Positions 8,338 through 16,860 of a DNA stretch of 64,000 nt are shown here, one piece after another. Source of the stretch: Pelagibacteraceae bacterium AG-430-I06 (GTDB lineage: Bacteria; Pseudomonadota; Alphaproteobacteria; Pelagibacterales; Pelagibacteraceae); NCBI GenBank assembly GCA_003209895.1, contig QCOH01000004.1, forward strand, positions 1 through 64,000, in the 5' to 3' direction. Within the stretch, counting starts at the first letter, position 1; each line of letters begins with the position of its first letter. The position numbers and the translations under genes were made by a program. Below the pieces are notes generated by a model that was not told the origin of the DNA, ran no database searches, and worked only from the letters and a program-made list of their open reading frames with translations.

Positions 8338-9552
8338 ATGAATAAAAAAAATATCGGTTTATTTGTCGACTCCAGACGAAAGTCTGGCGGCGCATATCAA
8401 GAACTGCTTTACAACATTAGTAATTTTCAAAAATTAAACAAAGAAAAATATAATATAAAAGTTATTTTTAGCTCTAAAAATTTAGATATTGATTTCAAAA
8501 AAATTAATTTTGATTATACTTTTATTAACTTAAATCCTATTGAAAGATTTATATGTTTTACAAGAAACTTTGGTAATTTAAATAGAAGAATTAAAAAATA
8601 CTTCTTTTTTAAGAATAAGTTTGAGAAATTTTTAAAAAGAAATGATATAGAGCTTGTTTTTTTTACCGGACCTTCTCAGTATAGTCTATACTTAGAAAAT
8701 ACAAAATTTATCATAACAATTCCCGATGTAAATCATAGGGAATTTGTTGAATTTCCTGAATTAGTTGATGACGCAGAATATCAAAGAAAAGATGAAATAT
8801 TTTCAAAGTCTCTACCAAGAGCATTAGGTATAATTACGAATGCACCAGTAATTAAGGAAAAAATTATTAAAATATATGGTGTAGAAGAAAAAAGAGTTCT
8901 CTTAATAAATCATCAGCCTAGTTTACCTGTAGATAATTTTAAAAAAATTGATGAAAATATACTTAAACAAATAAGGGAAGAATTTTCACTAAAAGATAAT
9001 TATATTTTCTATCCAGCAATGTATCTGCCTCATAAAAATCACAAAACAATTATAGACACGATATTTTTGTTAAAAAATAAATTCAATAAAAAGTATGATG
9101 TTGTTTTTTGTGGAAATGATGCAGGAAGTCAAAAATTCTTAAGAAAATATGCATCTCAAAAAAAGGTTGATAATCAATTCAACTTTTTAAATTTTGTTGA
9201 TGATGAAAAATTACCTTATTTATACTATCTATGCTCGATGCTTTTAATGCCCCCAATAATTGGCCCCACAATGATACCCCCGTGGGAAGCTTTTAAAATG
9301 AAAAAACCAGTCATTTACTCTTCTTTGCCAGGTGTTAAAGAAGTTTATCATGATTGTGTAAATTATATTGACCCATTTGATCATGAAGATATCGCAAAAA
9401 ATATAATTAAAGTTTCTGAAAATTCAGAGATAAGAAATAATTTAATAAGTAAAGGATTTGAAAAATACCAAATGGTTAAAAAATCAAATGAAAATGAAAA
9501 AATTTTTAAACTAATTGATAACTATTTTAAAATTAGATCACTATGGGAGTAA
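8338..9552 (+). CDS. GT-B glycosyltransferase (group 1/GT4-like)
   Basis: A 404-residue GT-B fold protein. Its N-terminal domain (GLFVDSRRKSGGAYQELLYNI) resembles acceptor domains of group 1 transferases. Its C-terminal domain has YPAMYLPHKNHKTIIDTI and the donor-binding stretch MPPIIGPTMIPPWEAFKMKKPVIYSSLPGVKEV, where E of PWEA would be the conserved acid. It probably adds one sugar to the growing glycan in the cytoplasm. Donor and linkage cannot be read. Its stop precedes the preferred start of the nucleotidyltransferase by about 20 bp. Confidence 0.8.
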   Translation: MNKKNIGLFVDSRRKSGGAYQELLYNISNFQKLNKEKYNIKVIFSSKNLDIDFKKINFDYTFINLNPIERFICFTRNFGNLNRRIKKYFFFKNKFEKFLKRNDIELVFFTGPSQYSLYLENTKFIITIPDVNHREFVEFPELVDDAEYQRKDEIFSKSLPRALGIITNAPVIKEKIIKIYGVEEKRVLLINHQPSLPVDNFKKIDENILKQIREEFSLKDNYIFYPAMYLPHKNHKTIIDTIFLLKNKFNKKYDVVFCGNDAGSQKFLRKYASQKKVDNQFNFLNFVDDEKLPYLYYLCSMLLMPPIIGPTMIPPWEAFKMKKPVIYSSLPGVKEVYHDCVNYIDPFDHEDIAKNIIKVSENSEIRNNLISKGFEKYQMVKKSNENEKIFKLIDNYFKIRSLWE

Positions 9553-9572
9553 AAAACTTGATTTCAAAGAGA

Positions 9573-10253
9573 ATGAAAGTTGTGATATTAGCTGGTGGCT
9601 TAGGAACAAGACTGTCTGAGTATACTCATTCAATACCAAAGCCAATGATAAAAATTAAAGGTAGACCAATGATTTACCATATAATGAAACATTATTCCAA
9701 ATTTGGTTTTAAAGAATTTTATATAGCCCTTGGTTATAAAGGAAATATAATTAAAAATTATTTTAAGAACAAAAACTTTGGATGGAAAATTCAATTAATT
9801 GAAACAGGCAAAAAAACAATGACGGGAGGGAGGTTGAAAAGATTATCTAAATACCTAAAAAATGAGAAATTTCTATTTACTTACGGAGATGGAATATCAA
9901 ATGTAAATATTAAAGAATTAATTCATTTTCACTCAAAAAAAAAGAAGCTTGTCACAATGACCGCCGTTAGGCCTCCTGCAAGATTTGGTGCAATAAAGTT
10001 TAAAGGGGATTACGTTGAATATTTTAAAGAAAAATCAAAATTAGATGAGGGGTGGATTAATGGTGGATTTTTTGTAATGGAGTCAAAATTTTTAAATTAT
10101 ATAAAAAATGACCAAACTTTTCTTGAGAGAGAACCATTGGAAAGAGCCTGTAACGAGAGCCAGCTCGTTGCTTATAAGCATAATGGTTTTTGGCAATGTG
10201 TTGATACAAAGAGAGATCTAGATTTAATAAAAGAAAATTATAATAAATTTTGA
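9573..10253 (+). CDS. Sugar-1-phosphate nucleotidyltransferase, glucose-1-phosphate cytidylyltransferase (RfbF)-like
   Basis: About 226 residues. It has the activated-sugar signature MKVVILAGGLGTRLSEYT...PKPMI, TYGDGISNVNI (metal-binding Asp), VRPPARFGAI, WINGGFFVME and FWQCVDTKRDLDLI. These blocks match CDP-glucose pyrophosphorylases better than RmlA or GalU. The ORF track starts at 9543, overlapping the previous gene. I prefer the internal ATG at 9573 because the family begins at MKVVILAGG and this removes the overlap. Typical RfbF is about 257 residues. It feeds a CDP-sugar branch together with the SDR that follows. Confidence 0.85.
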   Translation: MKVVILAGGLGTRLSEYTHSIPKPMIKIKGRPMIYHIMKHYSKFGFKEFYIALGYKGNIIKNYFKNKNFGWKIQLIETGKKTMTGGRLKRLSKYLKNEKFLFTYGDGISNVNIKELIHFHSKKKKLVTMTAVRPPARFGAIKFKGDYVEYFKEKSKLDEGWINGGFFVMESKFLNYIKNDQTFLEREPLERACNESQLVAYKHNGFWQCVDTKRDLDLIKENYNKF

Positions 10254-11179
10254 AAAAAAAAAAAATTTTAATTATTGGCGGTACAGGTTTTATAGGATAT
10301 CACCTTGCAAAAAAATGTATCAAATCTGGTTGGAATGTAACAAGTGTATCTGCTCATAAACCTAAAAAAATTCGTTTTATAAAAAAAGTAAAATATATTA
10401 TTTGTGACATAAGTAAGAAAAAAAAATTATATAAGAAAATAAATGCACAATACAATTATGTAATTAATCTTGGTGGTTATGTAGATCATTCAAATAGTAT
10501 AAAAACATTCAAAAGTCATTTTAATGGATGTAAAAATTTAGCAAATTATTTCTTAGATAAAAAAATTGATACATTTATTCAAATGGGTAGCAGCGGAGAA
10601 TATGGAAAGTTAAAATCTCCACATACCGAGTTAATTTCGGGGAGTCCAAAATCACCGTATGCTAGGGCAAAATTAAACGCTACAAATTATCTATCAGATC
10701 TTTATAAAAAAAAAAGATTTCCTGTTATTACACTAAGACTTTATCAAGCTTATGGACCTAGACAAGATATAAATAGATTAATACCAATAGTGATTTATAA
10801 TTCACTTAAATCAAAAAACTTTCCATGTTCTAATGGAAATCAAAAAAGAGATTTTATTTTTATAGATGATTTAATCTCACTTATCTTCAGATGCTTAAAA
10901 AAAAATAAAAAAAATCTTTTTGGGAAAATATTAAATGTAGGAACGGGAAAACCAATAAAAGTAAAAAAAATAATTCAACACATTTCGAGAAAGACTAAAA
11001 AAGGCAAACCTCTTTACGGGAAAATCAAAATGAGAAAAGATGAAATTTTAAATATTTATCCAAATATTAATAAAACAAAAAAATTGTTAGATTGGCGTCC
11101 TAAAACTACTTTATTTAAAGGTTTAGATAAAACCATAAAATCATATGAAAAAGAAATTAATAAATACACCTTTAGTTAG
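10250..11179 (+). CDS. NAD-dependent epimerase/dehydratase (extended SDR), TTG start
   Basis: A 309-residue extended SDR. The Rossmann motif is GGTGFIGYHLA (~residues 9-19), with MGSSGEYG carrying the catalytic Ser, and the YxxxK active site in SPYARAK. It starts with TTG, whose last two bases form the TGA stop of the upstream nucleotidyltransferase, suggesting translational coupling. Next to an RfbF-like enzyme it may be a CDP-sugar 4,6-dehydratase, epimerase or reductase; sequence alone does not decide. It ends with a 35-bp overlap into the next glycosyltransferase. Confidence 0.85.
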   Translation: MKKKKILIIGGTGFIGYHLAKKCIKSGWNVTSVSAHKPKKIRFIKKVKYIICDISKKKKLYKKINAQYNYVINLGGYVDHSNSIKTFKSHFNGCKNLANYFLDKKIDTFIQMGSSGEYGKLKSPHTELISGSPKSPYARAKLNATNYLSDLYKKKRFPVITLRLYQAYGPRQDINRLIPIVIYNSLKSKNFPCSNGNQKRDFIFIDDLISLIFRCLKKNKKNLFGKILNVGTGKPIKVKKIIQHISRKTKKGKPLYGKIKMRKDEILNIYPNINKTKKLLDWRPKTTLFKGLDKTIKSYEKEINKYTFS

Positions 11180-11951
11180 TATCATTATGAATTGTCATAA
11201 TGGAGAAAAGTACCTTAAAAAAAGTATAATTAGTGTAATTAAACAAACTTATAAAAATTGGGAATTAGTGTTTTTTGATAATATTTCTACGGACAAAAGT
11301 AAAAAAATTTTATTAGGTTTTAAAGATAAAAGAATTAAATATTTCAATTCAAAAAAATATTTTAAGTTATATAAGGCGAGAAATCTTGCAATTCGAAAAG
11401 CAAAAGGTGACTACCTGGCCTTTTTAGATACTGATGATTGGTGGAATAAAAATAAACTCAAAGAACAGGTTAATTTTATTAATAAAAATAAAAAATATCA
11501 AATTGTTTATTCCAATTTTCTCCTATACTGGGAAAATAAAAAGAAGTTTACAAAAAAATACGATTTGAAACTTCCCTCTGGTAAAATAACACAAGAATTA
11601 CTGAACGACTATTTCATTGCAATATCAAGCGCACTAATCAATATAAAAATTTTTAAATCAAGAATTTTTAATGAAAAATATAATATTATCGGTGATTTTG
11701 ATTTCTTTATTTATATCAGTAGATATCACTTAATTGGCGCAATAAATAAACCACTACTTTATTATAGGCTACACTCTGAAAATACTTCTAATAAAAAAAT
11801 TGATGTTTATTTTCGGGAACAAAAAAATTGGTTGCAAAAAAATAAAAAAAAACTTTTAAGAGAAAATTATAATCTGTCCAAATTAAAGTTTTATTTGATT
11901 AAGTTAAAAATTAAAGTACTTTTAAAAAATATAATAAATAAAGCCATATGA
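11145..11951 (+). CDS. Family 2 glycosyltransferase (GT-A)
   Basis: A 268-residue inverting-type GT2 enzyme. It begins VSIIMNCHNGEKYLKKSIISVIKQTYKNWELVFFDN, the canonical GT2 N-terminus, and carries the metal/donor site AFLDTDDWW (DxD-like, ~residues 90-98). The C-terminal end is highly basic and may contact the membrane. It overlaps the upstream SDR by 35 bp and the downstream HisH by 4 bp (ATGA), so it is in the same transcript. It likely adds a sugar to the lipid-linked repeat unit. Confidence 0.87.
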   Translation: MKKKLINTPLVSIIMNCHNGEKYLKKSIISVIKQTYKNWELVFFDNISTDKSKKILLGFKDKRIKYFNSKKYFKLYKARNLAIRKAKGDYLAFLDTDDWWNKNKLKEQVNFINKNKKYQIVYSNFLLYWENKKKFTKKYDLKLPSGKITQELLNDYFIAISSALINIKIFKSRIFNEKYNIIGDFDFFIYISRYHLIGAINKPLLYYRLHSENTSNKKIDVYFREQKNWLQKNKKKLLRENYNLSKLKFYLIKLKIKVLLKNIINKAI

Positions 11952-12586
11952 AAAAAATAACAATAGTTGATTACGGTTGTGGAAATATTTTAAGTTTAAA
12001 AAGAGGATTACAAGAAGTCGGTTATTCTAGCGAAGTAACCAACGATGATAAAAAAATTTTAAATTCTGATTTTTTAATACTACCTGGTGTTGGTGCATTT
12101 AAAAATGCTATGGACCTTTTAAAACAACATAACTTGATTGACCCATTAAAAGAGTATGTACAACATAAGAAAAAAAATATTTTTGGAATATGTTTGGGTA
12201 TGCAGGTTTTACTTACAAAAAGTTTTGAGATGGGAGAACATAACGGTCTTAATTTTATTAGTGGTGAAGTTCAAGAAATAAAAAAGTTTAGCAAAATCAA
12301 GAACCTAAAAATTCCACATATCAGCTGGAATGAAATTTTTTTAAATTTAAATGCAAAAGACATAAAAAAAATAAATATCAAGATTTCAAATGAAAGTTAT
12401 TATTTTGTACATTCTTACTTAGCGCATACGACTAATAATGAAGATACACTAGCTTTTTCTAATTATTTTGATGTTGAGATTCCTGCAGTTATTAAACATG
12501 AAAATATTATGGGTTGTCAATTTCATCCCGAAAAAAGCGGCAAAAACGGTTTGCGGTTTTTAAAAAATATAATATCCGGTTTTTAA
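11948..12586 (+). CDS. hisH: HisH-type glutamine amidotransferase in a glycan cluster
   Basis: A 212-residue class I glutamine amidotransferase closely matching HisH: VDYGCGNILSLKRGL at the N-terminus, LPGVGAF (oxyanion region), nucleophile Cys in GICLGMQ, and His-Glu in CQFHPEKSG. In histidine synthesis HisH gives ammonia to HisF. In surface-sugar clusters, HisH-HisF paralogs supply ammonia to a WbpG/PseA-like amidotransferase to build acetamidino groups. Here it lies between glycosyltransferases with no hisF or wbpG-like gene in the window, so it is probably the glycan paralog, with partners upstream or elsewhere. The symbol denotes the family, not proven histidine function. Confidence 0.85.
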   Translation: MKKITIVDYGCGNILSLKRGLQEVGYSSEVTNDDKKILNSDFLILPGVGAFKNAMDLLKQHNLIDPLKEYVQHKKKNIFGICLGMQVLLTKSFEMGEHNGLNFISGEVQEIKKFSKIKNLKIPHISWNEIFLNLNAKDIKKINIKISNESYYFVHSYLAHTTNNEDTLAFSNYFDVEIPAVIKHENIMGCQFHPEKSGKNGLRFLKNIISGF

Positions 12587-12595
12587 ATCTCCTTC

Positions 12596-13606
12596 ATGAA
12601 AAAGAAATTAGTAATATTGAATAATGAAAAAGTATTTTATGATAACAGTGGTTTTTATTGTGATAATTTAGATTTGAAAGTTGTGCCCGAGGGTTTAAAT
12701 AATTTTTTTGACGTTTGCTATATTGTAAGACGTTCTAAAAAAAAGGGTAAACAAAAAATAAATTTAGAAAATATTAAAATAGCCTCAAATATCTTTAAAT
12801 TTATCTATTTTGTTTACAAAACTTTCTCAAATAAAAATACAAGTTACTTAATAATTTCGATAACGCCTTATACATTTATTTCATTTTTAATATTATTTTT
12901 GTTTAGAAAAAAAATTTTTACATATTTATGGAGTAGTGGACATGAAGAATGGAAACATATTATAGGCGGTTGGTCTGTTTGGATTTACCATACAATGTAC
13001 TCAATAGTAACCTCTTGTTCTGAAGTTATAGTTTGTAATGAAAGATTAATTAAAAAGAAATCGCATGTCATATCTATTTCTCGTTTAGATTCAGAATGGT
13101 TTCAAAATCACAAAGAACCTTCAATTGATAAATTAAGACTTCTATATGTTGGAAGAATGAGTTCTGAAAAAGGTATTTTTAAATTTTTAGAAATGTTAGA
13201 TGAAATAAAATTGAATTACGAATTTTCTATAGTTGGGAATCCAATTGGCCAAAAAGTTAATAACAAAAATATAAAGTTATTAGGTTATATTTCAGATTCA
13301 AGGTCTTTAATAGAGGTATATGATAATCATAATATTTTAGTTCTTCCCTCCTATACAGAGGGATATCCGTATGTCATCGACGAGTCTCTTTCCCGTAAAA
13401 GACCAGTAATAATATTTGAGGATATATCTTACTTAGTGCAAAATAAAAAAGGTATTTTTATATCTCAAAGAAATACAGACTCTTTTTTAAAAACAGCAAA
13501 ATATATCATTGAAAATTATGCTGAAGTACAAAAGAATATGGAGAAAAATAACCTACCTACTAAAGAAAGTATGTTAAAACAAATTTCAAACATTATTAAT
13601 AATTAA
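12596..13606 (+). CDS. GT-B glycosyltransferase, group 1 (GT4-like)
   Basis: A 336-residue glycosyltransferase. The C-terminal donor domain is clear: LLYVGRMSSEKGIFKFLEML, SIVGNP, LLGYIS and LVLPSYTEGYPYVIDESLSRKRPVI with the paired Glu residues of GT4 enzymes. A hydrophobic segment near residues 85-105 (FISFLILFLF) may attach it to the membrane. It begins 9 bp after hisH. Donor and acceptor are unknown. Confidence 0.85.
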   Translation: MKKKLVILNNEKVFYDNSGFYCDNLDLKVVPEGLNNFFDVCYIVRRSKKKGKQKINLENIKIASNIFKFIYFVYKTFSNKNTSYLIISITPYTFISFLILFLFRKKIFTYLWSSGHEEWKHIIGGWSVWIYHTMYSIVTSCSEVIVCNERLIKKKSHVISISRLDSEWFQNHKEPSIDKLRLLYVGRMSSEKGIFKFLEMLDEIKLNYEFSIVGNPIGQKVNNKNIKLLGYISDSRSLIEVYDNHNILVLPSYTEGYPYVIDESLSRKRPVIIFEDISYLVQNKKGIFISQRNTDSFLKTAKYIIENYAEVQKNMEKNNLPTKESMLKQISNIINN

Positions 13607-13618
13607 AATATTTTATTT

Positions 13619-14542
13619 ATGAAAAAGGGAAGATATTTAATTACCGGTTCAGCAGGCTTTATAGGATCTAATTTGGTGAAAAGGATCTATAAAGATTTTG
13701 ATCTAATTTTAGTTGACGATCTGTCAGAAGGTTCAATTAAAAATCTTCCAAGAAGTATAAAAAAAAAATTAATTAAAAGGAAAATTCAGGATATTAAAAG
13801 TTTAAAATTAAAAAGATTAGACGGAATATTTCACCTCGCGGCACAATCTTCGGTTCCCCTTTCTTTAAAGGACTCTTATAATAGTAGCTCTAATAATATT
13901 AATAGCACTTTAAAAATTTTTGATATTTCAAAAAAATTTTCTGCACCAATTGTTTATGCTTCCTCCTCTGCCATTTATGGTAATCTTCCAAAAGGAGATG
14001 ATAAAATTGAAAAATTTTTGATTCAATCCCCCTATGCTCAAGATAAATTAACAATGGAGCATTATGCAAAAATGATGTTTAACATTTTTAAAATTTCATC
14101 TGTTGGTTTAAGATTGTTCAATGTTTATGGACCAGGACAAAGATTTGATAGTCCTTACTCAGCTGTAATACCAATTTTCATAGAAAGTATGAAAAAAAAT
14201 AGAACTATAATAATAAATGGAGGTTATCAAACCAGAGATTTTATTTATGTTGATGATGTCGTAAATATAATTTTAGACTCTATGAATAAAATTCAAAAAC
14301 AAAAAAATTTCAAAGTATTAAATGTGGGCACAGGAAATTCCATAAGCATCAACCATCTTTTTAAATTAATTAAAAAAATCTTATCAGCAAACCCAAGAGT
14401 AATTAAACGTAAACTAGATACTTTTGATCCTAAAAAATCATCTGGTACTTTTAATAAAATTAGAAATTTTTTAGGATATAAAAATAATAATTTTACAACT
14501 TTAAAACAGGGTCTCCTAAAAACTATTTATTCTACAAAATAA
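13619..14542 (+). CDS. NAD-dependent sugar-nucleotide epimerase/dehydratase (GalE/WbpP-like SDR)
   Basis: A 307-residue extended SDR. It has GSAGFIGSNLV (dinucleotide binding), HLAAQSS, YASSSAIYG with the catalytic Ser and SPYAQDK (YxxxK). GLRLFNVYGPGQ and RDFIYVDDVV match UDP-hexose C4-epimerases such as GalE/WbpP rather than dehydratases with a Glu in the active site. It likely supplies an epimerised UDP-sugar to the adjacent transferases. It is the second SDR in the island and clearly different from the one at 10250. Confidence 0.87.
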   Translation: MKKGRYLITGSAGFIGSNLVKRIYKDFDLILVDDLSEGSIKNLPRSIKKKLIKRKIQDIKSLKLKRLDGIFHLAAQSSVPLSLKDSYNSSSNNINSTLKIFDISKKFSAPIVYASSSAIYGNLPKGDDKIEKFLIQSPYAQDKLTMEHYAKMMFNIFKISSVGLRLFNVYGPGQRFDSPYSAVIPIFIESMKKNRTIIINGGYQTRDFIYVDDVVNIILDSMNKIQKQKNFKVLNVGTGNSISINHLFKLIKKILSANPRVIKRKLDTFDPKKSSGTFNKIRNFLGYKNNNFTTLKQGLLKTIYSTK

Positions 14543-14556
14543 AATTAATTGAAAAA

Positions 14557-15807
14557 ATGAAAAAGTTTGATTGGATAATTGTTGGGGGCGGAATTGCAGG
14601 AATTTCCCTCTCAGAAATTTTAACTAGAGAGGGATATTCAGTAGCCCTAATAGAAAAAAGAAAAAAACTAGCTTCTGCAACAACAAGAGAATTTCATGAA
14701 TGGGTTCACACCGGTTCTCTTTATACACTCGTAAAGGATGAAATGATGACACTTAAATATATCTTAGGGTCACTTGATGATATTTTAGAATTTTACTCTA
14801 GCTTTCCAAAAATGAATTTGAGCCCATCAGAAAAAGGATTAAAAATTTTAGATGAACAAAAGGGTTGGTTCTCTCCAAATTATATAAATTTTAAATATAG
14901 ATTAAAAAATAGAAAATTAATTTTACCTTGGATGTACTCTATAGCCAGGTCTATCTCATTAATCGAAGGTATAAAAAAACATGATTGGCTCAGACGGAGA
15001 GCAGGTATACTAGAGAGTGTTACATCAAAATATTATTTACCAATTCTAAAAAACCTTTTTAAAATCTTAAAAAATCCACAAAAATTTTATAAAGTTAAAA
15101 CAACGGACTTTACTACTAATTCTCGTATACTATTAAGAGATATGCTTACAACAGCAATGAAAAATGGTTTAGAAGTTTTTACGGATAACGAGCTAATAAA
15201 TATAAAAAATGATGGAGATCAAGTATTAGCAGAATGTAAAAGAGAGACAATAAAAGGTCAAAAAGCAGCTATTTGTTTAGGAGGAGATATTGAAAAATTC
15301 TCAGACGTTAAGATTAAAAAGTCCTTCGCGCCTATAGCAGTAGTAAAAAATGTCACAGCAGACACAAATTCTTTTGTTGAATTAGATTATTTTAGAAAAA
15401 AGTGCATAAATATAATTACAAAAGAAAAGTCCTTTGGATTAATTGGAGGAATTAGCTTATCAAAGAGAGAAGAAGTTGAGGAATATTTTAATTTTATGAT
15501 AAATGAGCATAAAAAATTAAACCCAAAAATTGAAATACTAGATAAGTATGTAGGGGAAAAAAATGAAATATCTTTAAGAAAAGAAAATAGAAATTATTTG
15601 TTTCACATAAACTCCTCTTCAAAATATAAAAATGTATGGAGTGTAATTCCAGGAAAATTTACACTAGCTTTTAGTATGGCTCCTGAGTTTTACAGAATTA
15701 TATATAAAAAAAATCCTAAAAAATTCTTTAAAGCATATTCTGATAATGGAGAATATTCTGATATTATAGATGAAACCGTATTTGGTAAATTTCAACAAAA
15801 AAATTAG
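14557..15807 (+). CDS. FAD-dependent oxidoreductase (DAO-like)
   Basis: A 416-residue flavoprotein. The N-terminal FAD Rossmann motif is WIIVGGGIAGISLSEIL, ending with the ribose-binding acidic residue in LIEKR (~residue 33). A second, less conserved part has ICLGGDIEKF and GLIGGISLSKREEVEEYF. No signal peptide is seen. It lies 3 bp upstream of the third DegT aminotransferase, so the pair may act on one sugar or amine, for example making a keto group that is then aminated. The substrate is not recognisable. Confidence 0.75.
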   Translation: MKKFDWIIVGGGIAGISLSEILTREGYSVALIEKRKKLASATTREFHEWVHTGSLYTLVKDEMMTLKYILGSLDDILEFYSSFPKMNLSPSEKGLKILDEQKGWFSPNYINFKYRLKNRKLILPWMYSIARSISLIEGIKKHDWLRRRAGILESVTSKYYLPILKNLFKILKNPQKFYKVKTTDFTTNSRILLRDMLTTAMKNGLEVFTDNELINIKNDGDQVLAECKRETIKGQKAAICLGGDIEKFSDVKIKKSFAPIAVVKNVTADTNSFVELDYFRKKCINIITKEKSFGLIGGISLSKREEVEEYFNFMINEHKKLNPKIEILDKYVGEKNEISLRKENRNYLFHINSSSKYKNVWSVIPGKFTLAFSMAPEFYRIIYKKNPKKFFKAYSDNGEYSDIIDETVFGKFQQKN

Positions 15808-15810
15808 TTT

Positions 15811-16860
15811 ATGGGCACTATAAAATTACCAACTAAATCAATCGACTTTTTTAAAAGTAAGCAAGATAAAATATTTAATACTGGAAGTTTAGCCGAGGGT
15901 CCATGGAACGAAGCCTTATCAAAAAAAATTAGAGCAATAACTGGTTCAAAAAATGCTGTTTGTTTTAACTCAAATGGAAGTGGTCTTGTTTCCTTATTAT
16001 TAATTTACAAAGAGTATTATGGAAGAACTGACATAATGATTCAATCAAATACAATGTATGGAGTTAAAACTATAACTGGTACAGCAGGATATAAAATTGT
16101 TGGATATATAGACTGTCAATTAACAACTTTAATGCCAAGTTTTAACGATTTAAAAAAGTCTGTAAAAAATTATAAAGGAGATGTTAAAAAATTAGTTATA
16201 ATGTTGAGTGATATTGGAGGAATAATAAATCCAGATATTGAAAAAATAGCCAAATTTTGTAAAGAAAAAAATATTATCTTGTTAGAAGATGCAGCACACA
16301 GTTTTGGCTCAAATTTAAATAAAAAATTTGCCGGCACATTTGGAAACGCTGGTGTTTATTCCTATTATTCCACAAAAGCAATTTTTGCAGGAGAAGGGGG
16401 TATTGCAGTAACAAATGATAATAATGTAGGAAACTTACTTAAGGATTTTAATGCATACGACAGATTTAAACAAAAAATGCCAATAGGATGTAATTTTCGT
16501 TTAACAGAACTCCAAGCTTTAATGATTTATTCAGTTGTAAAAGAGTACGAGGAAATAATTAAAAACAAATCAAAAACTGCTCAAAAGTATTTGGAAACAT
16601 GTAATTCGTTAAAAATTAAATATATAAGTCAAAATACTAACGACAATATTGGGAATTATTATAAATTTACAATAATTTCACCAAAAAAAAAGATATCTGA
16701 TTTACTTCCCAATTTAAAAACTACTACTTCAAAAGTTTATGATTATGCATTGGGTAATTGTAAAGATTTACCGTCTCAACACACATGCCTTCCAATATGG
16801 TTTAGTTTAGAGGAGTCAATCTCAGAAAAAGTAGTTCAAGAATTAAAAAGCTGTTTTTAA
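15811..16860 (+). CDS. DegT/DnrJ/EryC1/StrS-family PLP aminotransferase (third, divergent)
   Basis: A 349-residue DegT-family protein. The PLP-binding Lys is in YYSTKAIFAGEGGIAVT, and the ring Asp in LLEDAAHSFGS. NFRLTELQALMIYSVV matches the substrate/dimer helix. It is clearly more divergent than the other two: it begins MGTIKLPTKSIDFFKSKQDKIFNTGSLAEGP, and the usual loop before the phosphate site is altered to FNSNGSGLVSLLL. It pairs with the FAD oxidoreductase upstream and its stop overlaps the convergent O-antigen gene. It is the last + strand gene of the island. Confidence 0.85.
   Translation: MGTIKLPTKSIDFFKSKQDKIFNTGSLAEGPWNEALSKKIRAITGSKNAVCFNSNGSGLVSLLLIYKEYYGRTDIMIQSNTMYGVKTITGTAGYKIVGYIDCQLTTLMPSFNDLKKSVKNYKGDVKKLVIMLSDIGGIINPDIEKIAKFCKEKNIILLEDAAHSFGSNLNKKFAGTFGNAGVYSYYSTKAIFAGEGGIAVTNDNNVGNLLKDFNAYDRFKQKMPIGCNFRLTELQALMIYSVVKEYEEIIKNKSKTAQKYLETCNSLKIKYISQNTNDNIGNYYKFTIISPKKKISDLLPNLKTTTSKVYDYALGNCKDLPSQHTCLPIWFSLEESISEKVVQELKSCF

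Noticed and set aside
11948-12586. Part of the histidine operon
   Set aside because: Neighbours on both sides are glycosyltransferases and no other his gene is nearby; a glycan paralog is more likely.
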